In this document: positions 1-6,982 of the stretch, one piece after another
How the letters are laid out: the number at the start of each line of letters is the position of its first letter
Position numbering within the stretch: position 1 is the stretch's first letter
Assembly (NCBI GenBank): GCA_947176965.1
Contig: CAMWSU010000019.1
Coordinates: 1 to 37,817, forward strand
DNA length: 37,817 bases
Source: an uncultured Lachnospiraceae bacterium
Lineage (GTDB): Bacteria > Bacillota > Clostridia > Lachnospirales > Lachnospiraceae
Direction: 5' to 3'
Position numbers and translations under genes: made by a program
Notes under the pieces: generated by a model
Database searches by the model: none
The model's input: only the letters and a program-made list of their open reading frames with translations
What the model was told of the DNA's origin: nothing

Positions 1-44
1 ACCGAATAAGCATTTGTTACCTATCAACCCCTAATAATCAGGAA

Positions 45-971
45 TTATCCTCCATTCACCTCCATCAAATTCCTCGGATGCTTGTGCACCAAGATATCCT
101 TCTGCTTTGCATTAGACACATGCGTATAAATCTCCGTCGTGCTGATAGAGCTGTGCCCAAGCATCCTTTGGATATACCGAATATCGACATCCTGCTCCAA
201 TAAAAGCGTGGCAAAAGAATGCCGGAACATATGCGGCGTGATGTGTTGCGTGATACCCGCAAGCTCCGCATAATGATTGATCATAAAACGGACTGACTGA
301 TCGGATAGCTTATGCTGTAACCGATTCACAAAAAAATAACCGCAAACCTCTATATCCTCCCTAAATGTCTCCCGATACTGCACCAACGCAGAAATTACCT
401 CCCAATTGCCAAGCTGTATTATCCGCTCTTTTGCGCCTTTTCCGTATATCAGGATATTGTTGCTCTCAAGGTCTATATCCGAGGGTTTTAACGAACACAA
501 CTCCGATATTCGCATTCCGGTTGCAAACAATAACTCCATCACGGCAATATCCCTGATGCAGCATCGTCGCTGATATTCCGATTTTGCCTGTTCTTTCTGT
601 GTGTAAATGGCAGAGAGAAATGCCTGTATCGAATGAAACGGAATGGTCTTTGGCAAGAGCTTCGCTTCCCGAAAGCGGATGTCCAGCTTCGCAAACGGAT
701 TTTCATGCAATACTTCTTTATATTCCATGTAATGAAAAAAGGCTTTTAAGCTTGCGATCTTCCGCTTGACCGTTTTCGGTTTATACCGTTTGTGCAGACA
801 GGTGATAAAATTATCCACTACATTTTTGGAAAAACAATCAAATGCCCCGGCACAAAAATCCTCATACTGCTTTAAGTCAATACGATAAGCCTTCAATGTC
901 TTGGCATCCAGCCGCTTCCGATACTGACAATATTCCAAATATTCCCTCATGCAACAATGTAACGTACTCAT
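45..971 (-). CDS. Tyrosine recombinase (XerC/XerD-like integrase)
   Basis: Site-specific recombinase of 308 residues that cuts and rejoins DNA through a tyrosine-DNA intermediate. Residues 1-90 form the SAM-like N-terminal core-binding domain and residues 105-300 the catalytic domain. The full catalytic set is visible: R154 (in TGMRISEL), K178 (in YGKGAKER), H247 and R250 (in HMFRH), H273 (in LGHSS) and the nucleophile Y282 (in IYTHV), so the enzyme should be active. A GGAG-containing Shine-Dalgarno lies about 12 nt before the ATG. Length fits XerC/XerD or small element integrases. It sits at the edge of a gene-poor, mixed accessory stretch, which favours an island or inversion recombinase over housekeeping XerC/D, but no att site or invertible repeat was found. 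Confidence 0.93.
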   Translation of the reverse strand: MSTLHCCMREYLEYCQYRKRLDAKTLKAYRIDLKQYEDFCAGAFDCFSKNVVDNFITCLHKRYKPKTVKRKIASLKAFFHYMEYKEVLHENPFAKLDIRFREAKLLPKTIPFHSIQAFLSAIYTQKEQAKSEYQRRCCIRDIAVMELLFATGMRISELCSLKPSDIDLESNNILIYGKGAKERIIQLGNWEVISALVQYRETFREDIEVCGYFFVNRLQHKLSDQSVRFMINHYAELAGITQHITPHMFRHSFATLLLEQDVDIRYIQRMLGHSSISTTEIYTHVSNAKQKDILVHKHPRNLMEVNGG

Positions 972-1351
972 AAACAGACACGCTCCTCTTTTGTTTTTTA
1001 ATCATTATGCAATTGCGCACATTGGTTGTCCATGAAATTTCTTTTTTCTTTTGCGTTATTGAATTTCAGTTCTGTAGATTTCACTGATTAACTCTTGAAT
1101 CCCGAAACTGATAATGATAAAATCAGAACATCGGAACGGAGTTGGGACTATTCGAAACCATTAGCCGTTAAATTGCTGGAGCTATTAAAACTATATCGAA
1201 AACTATAACCTGAATAAAAGAATATTCATAACAGGCAACTACCCGTTTACCCGACAGCTGCCCAAATCGTATAAAAAGGGCACTTCTCCAAAATGAGAGA
1301 ACATTTTACTGTTTCCCCTGTGTGCAAAACCACGTTTAACAGAGGCTTATC
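972..1351. other. Intergenic region without a recognised gene
   Basis: This is the divergent spacer between the minus-strand recombinase and the plus-strand block. It contains the candidate recombinase promoter. Around 1125-1208 a short open stretch on the plus strand could be the tail of a lost gene. I see no convincing start, homology or inverted repeat in the rest. Confidence 0.5.
1004..1032 (-). promoter_or_regulatory. Candidate sigma-A promoter for the integrase
   Basis: Read on the minus strand, TGGACA (1027-1032) and CATAAT (1004-1009) are separated by exactly 17 nt and point at the recombinase gene 33 nt away. This is a near-consensus vegetative promoter; it was seen by eye only. Confidence 0.5.
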
Positions 1352-1807
1352 ATGGAACTGAATATTCATTCACCTGCATATTTTTCCGAACATTATGGCG
1401 TCGATGATGACGTTTATCGGTATTGCCAAAAATTGTATACTTTTTTTCTTGACAAACAATACAGTGATTCTTTATCTACCATTGGACTTATGCCGGCGGC
1501 CGCACCGGAAGAATTATACGCCGCCGGGCAATGGAAAGAATCTGTTCGTTTCATCGACCATGCCACCTGCGCGATCATCCATATCCGGCTTGATTTTGAC
1601 CGCTATTATCATGCTGACAGCACGGAGAAAATTGATTTAATGAGGGATGCGATATTAAAAGCCGTGAAAAAAATCAGTTCAAAAAGTAAGTTTGATCTCG
1701 AAAGATTTGAAAAGGATTTGCGAAGCGCAATCGCTTATTCAACAACGAACGAAAAGGAACCAACGCTATGGAATCTCAGAAAGAACAAGCATGGCAGCAT
1801 GAAGTAA
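1352..1807 (+). CDS. Small acidic unknown protein, possibly immunity-like
   Basis: A 151-residue soluble protein with no signal peptide or membrane segment and a high share of Asp/Glu/Lys. The start is supported by AGAGG six nt before the ATG. It begins MELNIHSPAYF, has a central segment rich in aromatic and acidic residues, and ends in a lysine-rich helical tail. The overall look recalls polymorphic-toxin immunity proteins (an Imm44-like family is my best guess from memory), but I cannot verify this. It overlaps the next gene by 40 nt, which indicates translational coupling. No toxin gene is visible next to it, so an orphan immunity gene is possible. Confidence 0.6.
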   Translation: MELNIHSPAYFSEHYGVDDDVYRYCQKLYTFFLDKQYSDSLSTIGLMPAAAPEELYAAGQWKESVRFIDHATCAIIHIRLDFDRYYHADSTEKIDLMRDAILKAVKKISSKSKFDLERFEKDLRSAIAYSTTNEKEPTLWNLRKNKHGSMK

Positions 1808-2019
1808 CCGGTGTCGATGGAGATACCAACCTATTTGGCGTCAATATCTTTAAGTACAAATGGAAACCAACTCATGAATCCGTAACGGTTCATGACCCCT
1901 TATATAGTCAGGAATACAAGTTTCCTATTTATACCGTTCAGATTCATGGCGAGCAGCATACCTTTGCCGCCGGAGAATTCAGCAATTGTGTATGGGGCTT
2001 TTACATTCCAAAATATTAA
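1768..2019 (+). CDS. Small unknown protein coupled to the preceding gene
   Basis: An 83-residue protein starting MESQKEQAWQHEV. It is rich in aromatic residues and looks beta-rich (stretches such as YKFPIYTVQIHG and CVWGFYIPKY). An AAAGGA Shine-Dalgarno sits 9 nt before the ATG, inside the 3' end of the previous gene, and the frames overlap by 40 nt, so I take it as a real coupled gene. No family recognised. It ends 34 nt before the acetyltransferase start, so the three probably share a transcript. Confidence 0.55.
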   Translation: MESQKEQAWQHEVTGVDGDTNLFGVNIFKYKWKPTHESVTVHDPLYSQEYKFPIYTVQIHGEQHTFAAGEFSNCVWGFYIPKY

Positions 2020-2053
2020 ACAGGAACCAATTCCCGGAAAGGATAAACACAGT

Positions 2054-2470
2054 ATGGAATACAAAGAAAACACCTTATCTTATGAAGACTACGCGAAACT
2101 GCGCGAAAGTGTCGGATGGCTCAACTTTTCAAAGGAGCAATCAGAAAATGCGATCCGAAACAGCCTGTATATCGCAACCGCGGTTGAAAATAATGAGACG
2201 ATCGCCATGGGCAGATTGATTGGTGACGGACAATATGATCTGATCGCGGATGTCATCGTGCGCCCCGATTTTCAAAAGCAAAAAATCGGTACCACGATTC
2301 TGAATATGCTGTTGGCCTATGTATCTGATCACACGCCCGCAGGCGGCAGATCAAGTATTCAGCTCATTGCGGAGCCGGGAAAGGAACCGTTTTACGAATC
2401 TCTTGGTTTCAAAAAAATACCACACGAATATTGCGGCTGCGGTATGAGAAAAATCATTCGAAAAGAATGA
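2054..2470 (+). CDS. GNAT family N-acetyltransferase
   Basis: A 138-residue acetyl-CoA-dependent acetyltransferase. The core GNAT signs are present: a beta strand leading into the acetyl-CoA pyrophosphate loop (VRPDFQKQKIGTTIL, residues 69-83, matching the Q/R-x-x-G-x-G/A pattern with the last Gly replaced by Thr) and the C-terminal FYESLGF motif (113-119). The frame is open further upstream to 1892, but the ATG at 2054 has a GGAAAGGA Shine-Dalgarno 10 nt upstream and gives the usual domain length. Substrate unknown; small GNATs of this shape often act on amines, antibiotics or peptides. Confidence 0.88.
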   Translation: MEYKENTLSYEDYAKLRESVGWLNFSKEQSENAIRNSLYIATAVENNETIAMGRLIGDGQYDLIADVIVRPDFQKQKIGTTILNMLLAYVSDHTPAGGRSSIQLIAEPGKEPFYESLGFKKIPHEYCGCGMRKIIRKE

Positions 2471-2540
2471 CAACAAATAGAGGGAATCAAAAAGGCAAAT
2501 GCCATTGAAATCGTTTTGCTATAAAAAAGGAGATCTAACA

Positions 2541-3311
2541 GTGAAAAATCGGAAGAGAATCGCCGCCCTGTTGCTGGCAGTAATCATGGTATTGGGGCTG
2601 ACCGCCTGTGACGGCAGCACTTCGAGCAAAAATTCAGAAAAATCTCTGTATGAGTATGGAATGGACATGATCGAGTCGATGCGCCAAATTGCTGACAGCG
2701 AAGCGACACTCGCTATGCTCCTGCTCAGTATCAATGGTCCTGAGCCTGATGTAAATTTTAAGAGTGATTTAGTGAATATGATGGCAATGGAGCCGATTAG
2801 TTCCTTGGCACATATGTACCCATCAAATTTGGAGCGTGTATACCAGATTGAAATTTCTTCCGAGGCATACTGGAATCATCTTTTATCACAGTTGGATGAG
2901 ATCGGTATCGATGCAGATCAAACTTTATCAGAAATGGTGGAAAAGTACCAGAAATCCGCCACTTCCATATTGAGCAATATAGGTATATCACTGCTGTACA
3001 ATTCTTTGGTGCATGGTTATGGATATAGTGCATCTTATTATTCAATGTTTCAAACTGCTTTTTACTCTTCCACTCCAAGAACTCTTGTTAATGACAAGTT
3101 GGAGAAAGATACCGTGTATCTGTACATATTTGATGATATCGCAGTAATGGTAATGTTTTCTAAAGTTACTGAAGAAACTGTAAACGCTTCAGCGCTGCCA
3201 ATGCTCACAGATGAAATCATTGACGGTTCACGCTCGGAAATCAAACAGCTGTTGATGGACCAGATTGGGGAAAACTACATTGACATCGATGTAAAGGATA
3301 TTACGCCGTAG
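2541..3311 (+). CDS. Predicted lipoprotein of unknown function
   Basis: A 256-residue exported protein. Starting at the GTG at 2541 (AGGAG eight nt upstream) gives a textbook lipoprotein signal: positive start (VKNRKR), hydrophobic core and the lipobox LTAC with lipidated Cys at residue 23. An upstream ATG at 2499 would add 14 residues and lacks as good a ribosome site. The mature part is mostly helical with no motif I know. It ends with TAG, showing that TAG is a normal stop in this genome. It lies between the acetyltransferase and the MerR regulator but has no visible functional tie to either. Confidence 0.8.
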   Translation: MKNRKRIAALLLAVIMVLGLTACDGSTSSKNSEKSLYEYGMDMIESMRQIADSEATLAMLLLSINGPEPDVNFKSDLVNMMAMEPISSLAHMYPSNLERVYQIEISSEAYWNHLLSQLDEIGIDADQTLSEMVEKYQKSATSILSNIGISLLYNSLVHGYGYSASYYSMFQTAFYSSTPRTLVNDKLEKDTVYLYIFDDIAVMVMFSKVTEETVNASALPMLTDEIIDGSRSEIKQLLMDQIGENYIDIDVKDITP

Positions 3312-3376
3312 TGTGCTGAAATTTGGCGGAAGGAAAATATTTGTATTTTTATTTTCTTTTTGTGGCAAAAAAGCTC

Positions 3377-3407
3377 TTGACTTCAACGTAACGTGATACG
3401 GTATTCT
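3377..3407 (+). promoter_or_regulatory. MerR-type promoter/operator with 19-bp spacer
   Basis: TTGACT (3377-3382) and TATTCT (3402-3407) are separated by 19 bp, the over-long spacer typical of promoters twisted into register by MerR-family activators. The spacer contains a short dyad, ACGTAACGT (3387-3395). It lies 87 nt before the MerR gene, so autoregulation is the simple reading. Confidence 0.7.
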
Positions 3408-3493
3408 TTTTTTATCCTATAGGAAATTGTATACGCGCGGGATTCTGCCAGAAAGCGCAAAATCCCCCGAAGAATATCAAGGAGTTGATTCCC

Positions 3494-4363
3494 ATGCGGA
3501 CCACAAGCCAAGTTGCGAAATTAACCAACGTCAGTGTACGCACATTGCAGTATTATGACGAAATCGGACTGCTCAAGCCAAGTGAAACAACGCCGTCCGG
3601 TTACCGCCTTTACGATGACGAAGCGCTGCAGACATTACAACAGATTCTTTTTTTCAAAGAATTGGACTTCAAGCTGAAGGACATCCGGGACATATTGCAA
3701 AAGCCCGATTTTGACAGAATTACCGCTTTCAAAAAGCAAAAAGAACTGCTCCTGTTAAAGCGCAACCGCATAGACCGATTGATACAGCTCCTTGACCGTT
3801 TAGAGAAGGGAGAAAACTGTATGAGTTTCAAGGAATTTGATTTATCCGATTACATTCACGCGCTGGAGGAGTTCAAGAACCGCAATACCAATGAAGTGAT
3901 CAAATACTGGGGCAGTGTAGAGAATTATGATCTGTTTATTCAAAAAATTAAGGACGACGAACCGAACGTCGCAAAGCTTGCCATCAAACAATTCGGCAGC
4001 GTGGAAGCGTATACCGCGGCGATGAAAGAAAATCTCGCTCATTTTTCAGAAATCATGGAAAAACAGTTTTCCGAAATCCCTGAAGAAATGAGGCAAAATG
4101 ATCTTTTTGCGAAATTGGCCGCCAATAAAGAAAAGGATGTTTCCTCAGATGAAGTGCAGCAAATCGTTCAGGAGATCATCGCCCGCGCACAGGGAAACGG
4201 CCCATCCGAATTAGTCGAAAGTCAGGACAATTATTGCCATACGATCATTGATGTCTATTCCAACGATTATCCGAAAGCCGTTTTTGACACCAAAAACGGC
4301 GCCGGTTCTGCGGAATATGTTGCAGAAGCGTTTCGCTGCTATTTACGGCATAACAATTTCTAA
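3494..4363 (+). CDS. MerR family regulator with TipAS-type sensing domain
   Basis: A 289-residue transcription regulator. Residues 1-70 are the MerR winged helix (SVRTLQYYDEIGLLKPS, then GYRLYDD), followed by a dimerisation coiled coil (about 75-110). Residues 140-289 match the TipAS antibiotic-recognition fold (TipA/Mta/SkgA type), ending with the typical Y-x-V-x-E-A-x-R-x-Y segment. TipAS proteins bind peptide antibiotics or bulky hydrophobic drugs and then activate their own promoter. AAGGAG lies 9 nt before the ATG at 3494; an upstream TTG at 3485 overlaps that site and is unlikely. A 19-bp-spacer promoter precedes it. No obvious target gene sits downstream on the same strand, so it may act on itself or at a distance. 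Confidence 0.9.
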   Translation: MRTTSQVAKLTNVSVRTLQYYDEIGLLKPSETTPSGYRLYDDEALQTLQQILFFKELDFKLKDIRDILQKPDFDRITAFKKQKELLLLKRNRIDRLIQLLDRLEKGENCMSFKEFDLSDYIHALEEFKNRNTNEVIKYWGSVENYDLFIQKIKDDEPNVAKLAIKQFGSVEAYTAAMKENLAHFSEIMEKQFSEIPEEMRQNDLFAKLAANKEKDVSSDEVQQIVQEIIARAQGNGPSELVESQDNYCHTIIDVYSNDYPKAVFDTKNGAGSAEYVAEAFRCYLRHNNF

Positions 4364-4386
4364 CCCAAATAATCTTCAAATCGCGT

Positions 4387-4420
4387 CAAGGGACATTATG
4401 AATCCTCATAATGTCCCTTG
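4387..4420. repeat. Perfect 15-bp inverted repeat (hairpin)
   Basis: Arms 4387-4401 and 4406-4420 are exact reverse complements around a 4-nt loop. It lies at the convergent end of the MerR gene and the yoeB pseudogene and contains the last codons of yoeB. No T-run follows on either side, so it may be a bidirectional transcript end or mRNA-stability hairpin, not a classic terminator. Confidence 0.7.
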
Positions 4421-4659
4421 CATGATGCTATAATTATCGCTCCATCTTTTTCTCTATAAACGATTCGATTTACTTCATCAATACGCCTGCTCCACCACCC
4501 ACTCAAATTATTTTTTAATGGTTCCGGCTTACCAATCCCTTCGTAGCAGCTCCTTTGTATCTCTTTGATGAGAGTATTTATCCTTTTTAATGTTTTCTTA
4601 TCCTGTATCTACCACTCTAAGTACTCTTCCCAAGCACGCTCCTCCCAAAGTATCTTCAT
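4396..4659 (-). pseudogene. yoeB: YoeB/Txe-family toxin gene interrupted by an amber stop
   Basis: Translated from the ATG at 4659, the frame reads MKILWEERAWEEYLEW, then a TAG at 4609-4611 (codon 17), then continues open for 70 codons to a TAA at 4396. The second part carries the YoeB core GKPEPLKNNLSGWWSRRID and NRIVY and ends in GHY, where YoeB has its catalytic C-terminal His-Tyr. Total length would be 87 residues, against 84 in E. coli YoeB. E. coli YoeB has Gln at position 17, so a single CAG to TAG change explains the break. YoeB normally cleaves mRNA in the ribosomal A site. The gene starts 3 nt after the antitoxin stop. As read, only a 16-residue peptide is made, so the toxin is probably dead unless amber is suppressed. 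Confidence 0.85.
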
Positions 4660-4662
4660 TCG

Positions 4663-4923
4663 TTAATCCTCGATCAGTCTATGCTCAGCAAGAACCGACT
4701 TTCCTGATTCAATATCGTCTATTACCTTTTTCAAATATGTCATATTACTCTCAGAATAAAACGGATCTAACGATACTTCAAACGGAATTCTTTTTTCTCT
4801 TGTCATTTTTTTTGCAAAAATAGTAAATGCGGTCGTCATGCTTAATCCTAAGTCTTTGCAGATTTCTTCCATATTCTTCTTTAATTCTTCATCCATCCGA
4901 AAATTAATCATTGCCTGTGCCAT
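4663..4923 (-). CDS. RelB/DinJ-family antitoxin
   Basis: An 86-residue antitoxin with an N-terminal ribbon-helix-helix DNA-binding fold (MINFRMDEELKKNMEEICKD, then LGLSMTTAFTIFAKKM) and an acidic C-terminal tail that would wrap the toxin. RelB/DinJ proteins neutralise RelE-superfamily mRNA interferases and repress their own operon. The ATG at 4923 has AAGGAG 8 nt upstream; a GTG six nt earlier is less well placed. The antitoxin is intact while the toxin gene behind it is broken, the usual order of decay in such loci. Pairing of a DinJ-type antitoxin with a YoeB-type toxin, in place of YefM, is known among Firmicutes. Confidence 0.9.
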   Translation of the reverse strand: MAQAMINFRMDEELKKNMEEICKDLGLSMTTAFTIFAKKMTREKRIPFEVSLDPFYSESNMTYLKKVIDDIESGKSVLAEHRLIED

Positions 4924-4999
4924 AATCACCGCTCCTTCTTTTTCCCTTCCACTCTATCATTTATTCTCACATTTGTAAAGCATTTGCTTGACTTTCGCT

Positions 5000-5923
5000 T
5001 TACAATATTGTTCTGAATTTCCCCCTGCTCCACAACCACATCGGCGTGTGAATATCAATCGGGACATATTCCATATCGCACAGCAGCTCATTCCACCTAT
5101 CTGCAACGATTTGCTGAGCATCTGCTCTTTTTGCCTCTTCCGCAGTGATCACACCCAGCTTCTCACTTGCCTGAAGGACATGTGTATCCGGTGCCACCGT
5201 AATATTTTTGCGATCTGCAAACTTCGCGTCGGTATACTGCTCCATCACATACAGCCAGTAATTGCATATTTTACTGCCGCCCAAATAGGGAAATGCTTTT
5301 TTATTCCTGCATATGAATTCCTTTATGGCAGATACTTTATAATTCATTGCCGAAAAAAAGTTCCGGACATCCCCGTCGTATTTGTCGTGAAACGTAGCGC
5401 AGAGCGTTTTCCAAATGACCGGCTGCTTATTCGGCTGCAATGCGACCTTATATTGAACCAGCACATCTTTCAAATCGGCTTCCGGCATCCGCAATACCTG
5501 TCCGCAGTCAAAAATCTCCGGCACATCCTTGTATAACCGGTTCGCGCACTCCCATAAAACATACGAATTTCTTTGATAATTCAGCGCCATTGGCAGCGTA
5601 AAATACAAATAATTTTCTTTCGAAGCTCTATCCAGACCGGGATTCTCATGTTCCGGCATTTTGATGACCCATGCCCCTTTCTCAGCCTGTGAATTTATGC
5701 TGTCAGGCACAAATTCGCGGTTGAAAGAATGCAATTCTTCCAACCTTTCGCCGCCGAGCAGTCCGTCCCGATATGCCGCCATCAGCTTATGCACTTTTGA
5801 TAGGATAAGATCTTTGTTGTCCAAATGGGGGTTCCTCTTTTCTATATCATCAACAGTAAACGCCAGACAAATGTTTTGATTTGCATTATTTTTGGTTGAG
5901 CCGTCATTATAGACTGTCAGCAT
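5000..5923 (-). CDS. HhH-GPD glycosylase-like protein with a VOC-derived N-terminus
   Basis: A 307-residue open frame. Residues 1-28 are the middle of a VOC-family protein (see the overlapping pseudogene). From about residue 30 the sequence is unrelated to VOC and mostly helical. Residues 214-256 look like the active-site part of a helix-hairpin-helix DNA glycosylase: LGGSKICNYW resembles the hairpin, and PDTHV with D246 matches the catalytic Asp motif DTHV of the EndoIII/MutY/Ogg superfamily, followed by a KLG segment. There is no iron-sulfur Cys cluster. Family assignment is by motif only. Translation could start at the ATG at 5923, preceded by GAGGAAACG, but this may be chance inside the VOC remnant. 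Probably a deletion-born fusion, possibly non-functional. Confidence 0.6.
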   Translation of the reverse strand: MLTVYNDGSTKNNANQNICLAFTVDDIEKRNPHLDNKDLILSKVHKLMAAYRDGLLGGERLEELHSFNREFVPDSINSQAEKGAWVIKMPEHENPGLDRASKENYLYFTLPMALNYQRNSYVLWECANRLYKDVPEIFDCGQVLRMPEADLKDVLVQYKVALQPNKQPVIWKTLCATFHDKYDGDVRNFFSAMNYKVSAIKEFICRNKKAFPYLGGSKICNYWLYVMEQYTDAKFADRKNITVAPDTHVLQASEKLGVITAEEAKRADAQQIVADRWNELLCDMEYVPIDIHTPMWLWSRGKFRTIL

Positions 5924-6052
5924 CGTTTCCTCGCCGATCAGCGTTTGATGTACTTCGTCCTAGCTCTGATTATCAATGTCAAGCAACTGCTTATAGAAAT
6001 TTGCAAGTCTTACTACATCATTTGTCAATAGACTGACTTCTCCCATTTTCAT
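5837..6052 (-). pseudogene. Truncated VOC (glyoxalase/bleomycin-resistance) gene
   Basis: The ATG at 6052 has a strong GGAGG site and reads MKMGEVSLLTNDVVRLANFY and on to IDNQS, a typical start of a VOC-fold metalloenzyme or drug-binding protein. Codon 31 is TAG (5960-5962). The same frame then continues DEVHQTLIGEETMLTVYND and ICLAFTVDDIE, still typical VOC sequence, until about position 5837, where it passes without a stop into the glycosylase-like sequence. The second half of the VOC fold is missing. Two lesions (amber codon and fusion/deletion) make this a pseudogene. Confidence 0.8.
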
Positions 6053-6289
6053 AAATTCCTCCGCGTTTTCATGATGCAATTAATTTTATTTTTAACTTTC
6101 CAAAATTTCATCTTCCATATTTCTTATGCAATCTCACTACAAAATCTCACCTTCAATAATGATATATTGCTCATTCATCACAAGGGTATATCCCCTTATA
6201 TAAAATTAAAGAAAGTGACATCTGCACTAGTGCCTCATGTTCTAAAAATAGTCCTTTTTTATAATATCTAAACAATGTATATCCTCCAC

Positions 6290-6967
6290 TTACTTAATAA
6301 ACAAATCATTTTTAGAGTAAAAAATCTTTAATTGAGCCATATCGGAAATAAAATCATTGTAAACATTATAGTCTGGATAAATCATATCTCTAACTATCTC
6401 TTTAAGGGCTAACACGATTGAAAAGATCATAATGATTATGATAATCGCAAACACGGCCAATGCAAAAATTTCATTATTCGTAAAATTATCACTTAGCTTT
6501 TGAACTGTATATGCAACTATGGGTATTATTATGGCACTTAAAGTTTTTACCGGAGTTTTTAGTGTCGCCAAATAATCATTTTGAATTTGAGCACGACGTG
6601 CCTCCTGCATTAGCAAATCAATAGTATCCGTATCGTTAATATCAATATTATACTTCTCTAATATCGATATAACCATGCTCATTCTTTTTTGAGAATAGGG
6701 TACATAATGCTCCTTAAGCATAATCTCCAAATTATTTTTCTTTGAATCTATTCTTCGAAAAACAACAAGCAAAACAAGCCCTATTGTGATAACTGTAAAT
6801 GCTATAACATGCAGTTTGAACATGAATAATATTACTATTATCATGACAAACGTGAAGGTAACTATTGCGGCTATCTTTCTATATAACGGAAGTTTGACAA
6901 AAGGAATCATACTTCTTATTCCTTTTAATCCTGCTTTATAAGAAATAAACAAATCACAGAATCTCAC
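6290..6967 (-). CDS. Four-helix membrane protein of unknown function
   Basis: A 225-residue integral membrane protein. Two adjacent hydrophobic helices (about residues 29-70) are followed by a soluble helical loop of about 70 residues, then two more helices (about 135-195, with long Ile-rich runs) and a short tail. It starts with GTG at 6967 behind GGAGAGAG, 15 nt after the stop of the DUF6414-like gene, so the two form an operon. The base composition is clearly more AT-rich than the neighbouring enzyme genes. No family recognised. A paired soluble protein and membrane protein of this shape is compatible with a membrane effector module, but nothing in the sequence proves that. Confidence 0.75.
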   Translation of the reverse strand: MRFCDLFISYKAGLKGIRSMIPFVKLPLYRKIAAIVTFTFVMIIVILFMFKLHVIAFTVITIGLVLLVVFRRIDSKKNNLEIMLKEHYVPYSQKRMSMVISILEKYNIDINDTDTIDLLMQEARRAQIQNDYLATLKTPVKTLSAIIIPIVAYTVQKLSDNFTNNEIFALAVFAIIIIIMIFSIVLALKEIVRDMIYPDYNVYNDFISDMAQLKIFYSKNDLFIK

Positions 6968-6982
6968 ACAAGCTCTCTCCTA

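Noticed and set aside
972..1351. Invertible promoter or att site next to the recombinase
   Set aside because: I found no inverted repeat pair or duplicated core in this spacer or in the first 44 bases.
4590..4823. Plus-strand 77-codon frame across the toxin-antitoxin locus
   Set aside because: It is antisense to the clear RelB/DinJ and YoeB frames, has no ribosome site and no protein-like pattern.
4988..5536. Plus-strand 182-codon frame opposite the glycosylase-like gene
   Set aside because: Its sequence is the antisense of a minus-strand frame that has recognisable VOC and DTHV motifs, and it lacks a ribosome site.
4396..6052. General read-through of TAG as an amino acid (genetic code change), because two genes here contain in-frame TAG
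   Set aside because: The lipoprotein (3309-3311), the cytidylyltransferase (21427-21429) and proC (36727-36729) all end with TAG at sensible protein ends, and no suppressor tRNA was seen in the window. Separate nonsense mutations are simpler.
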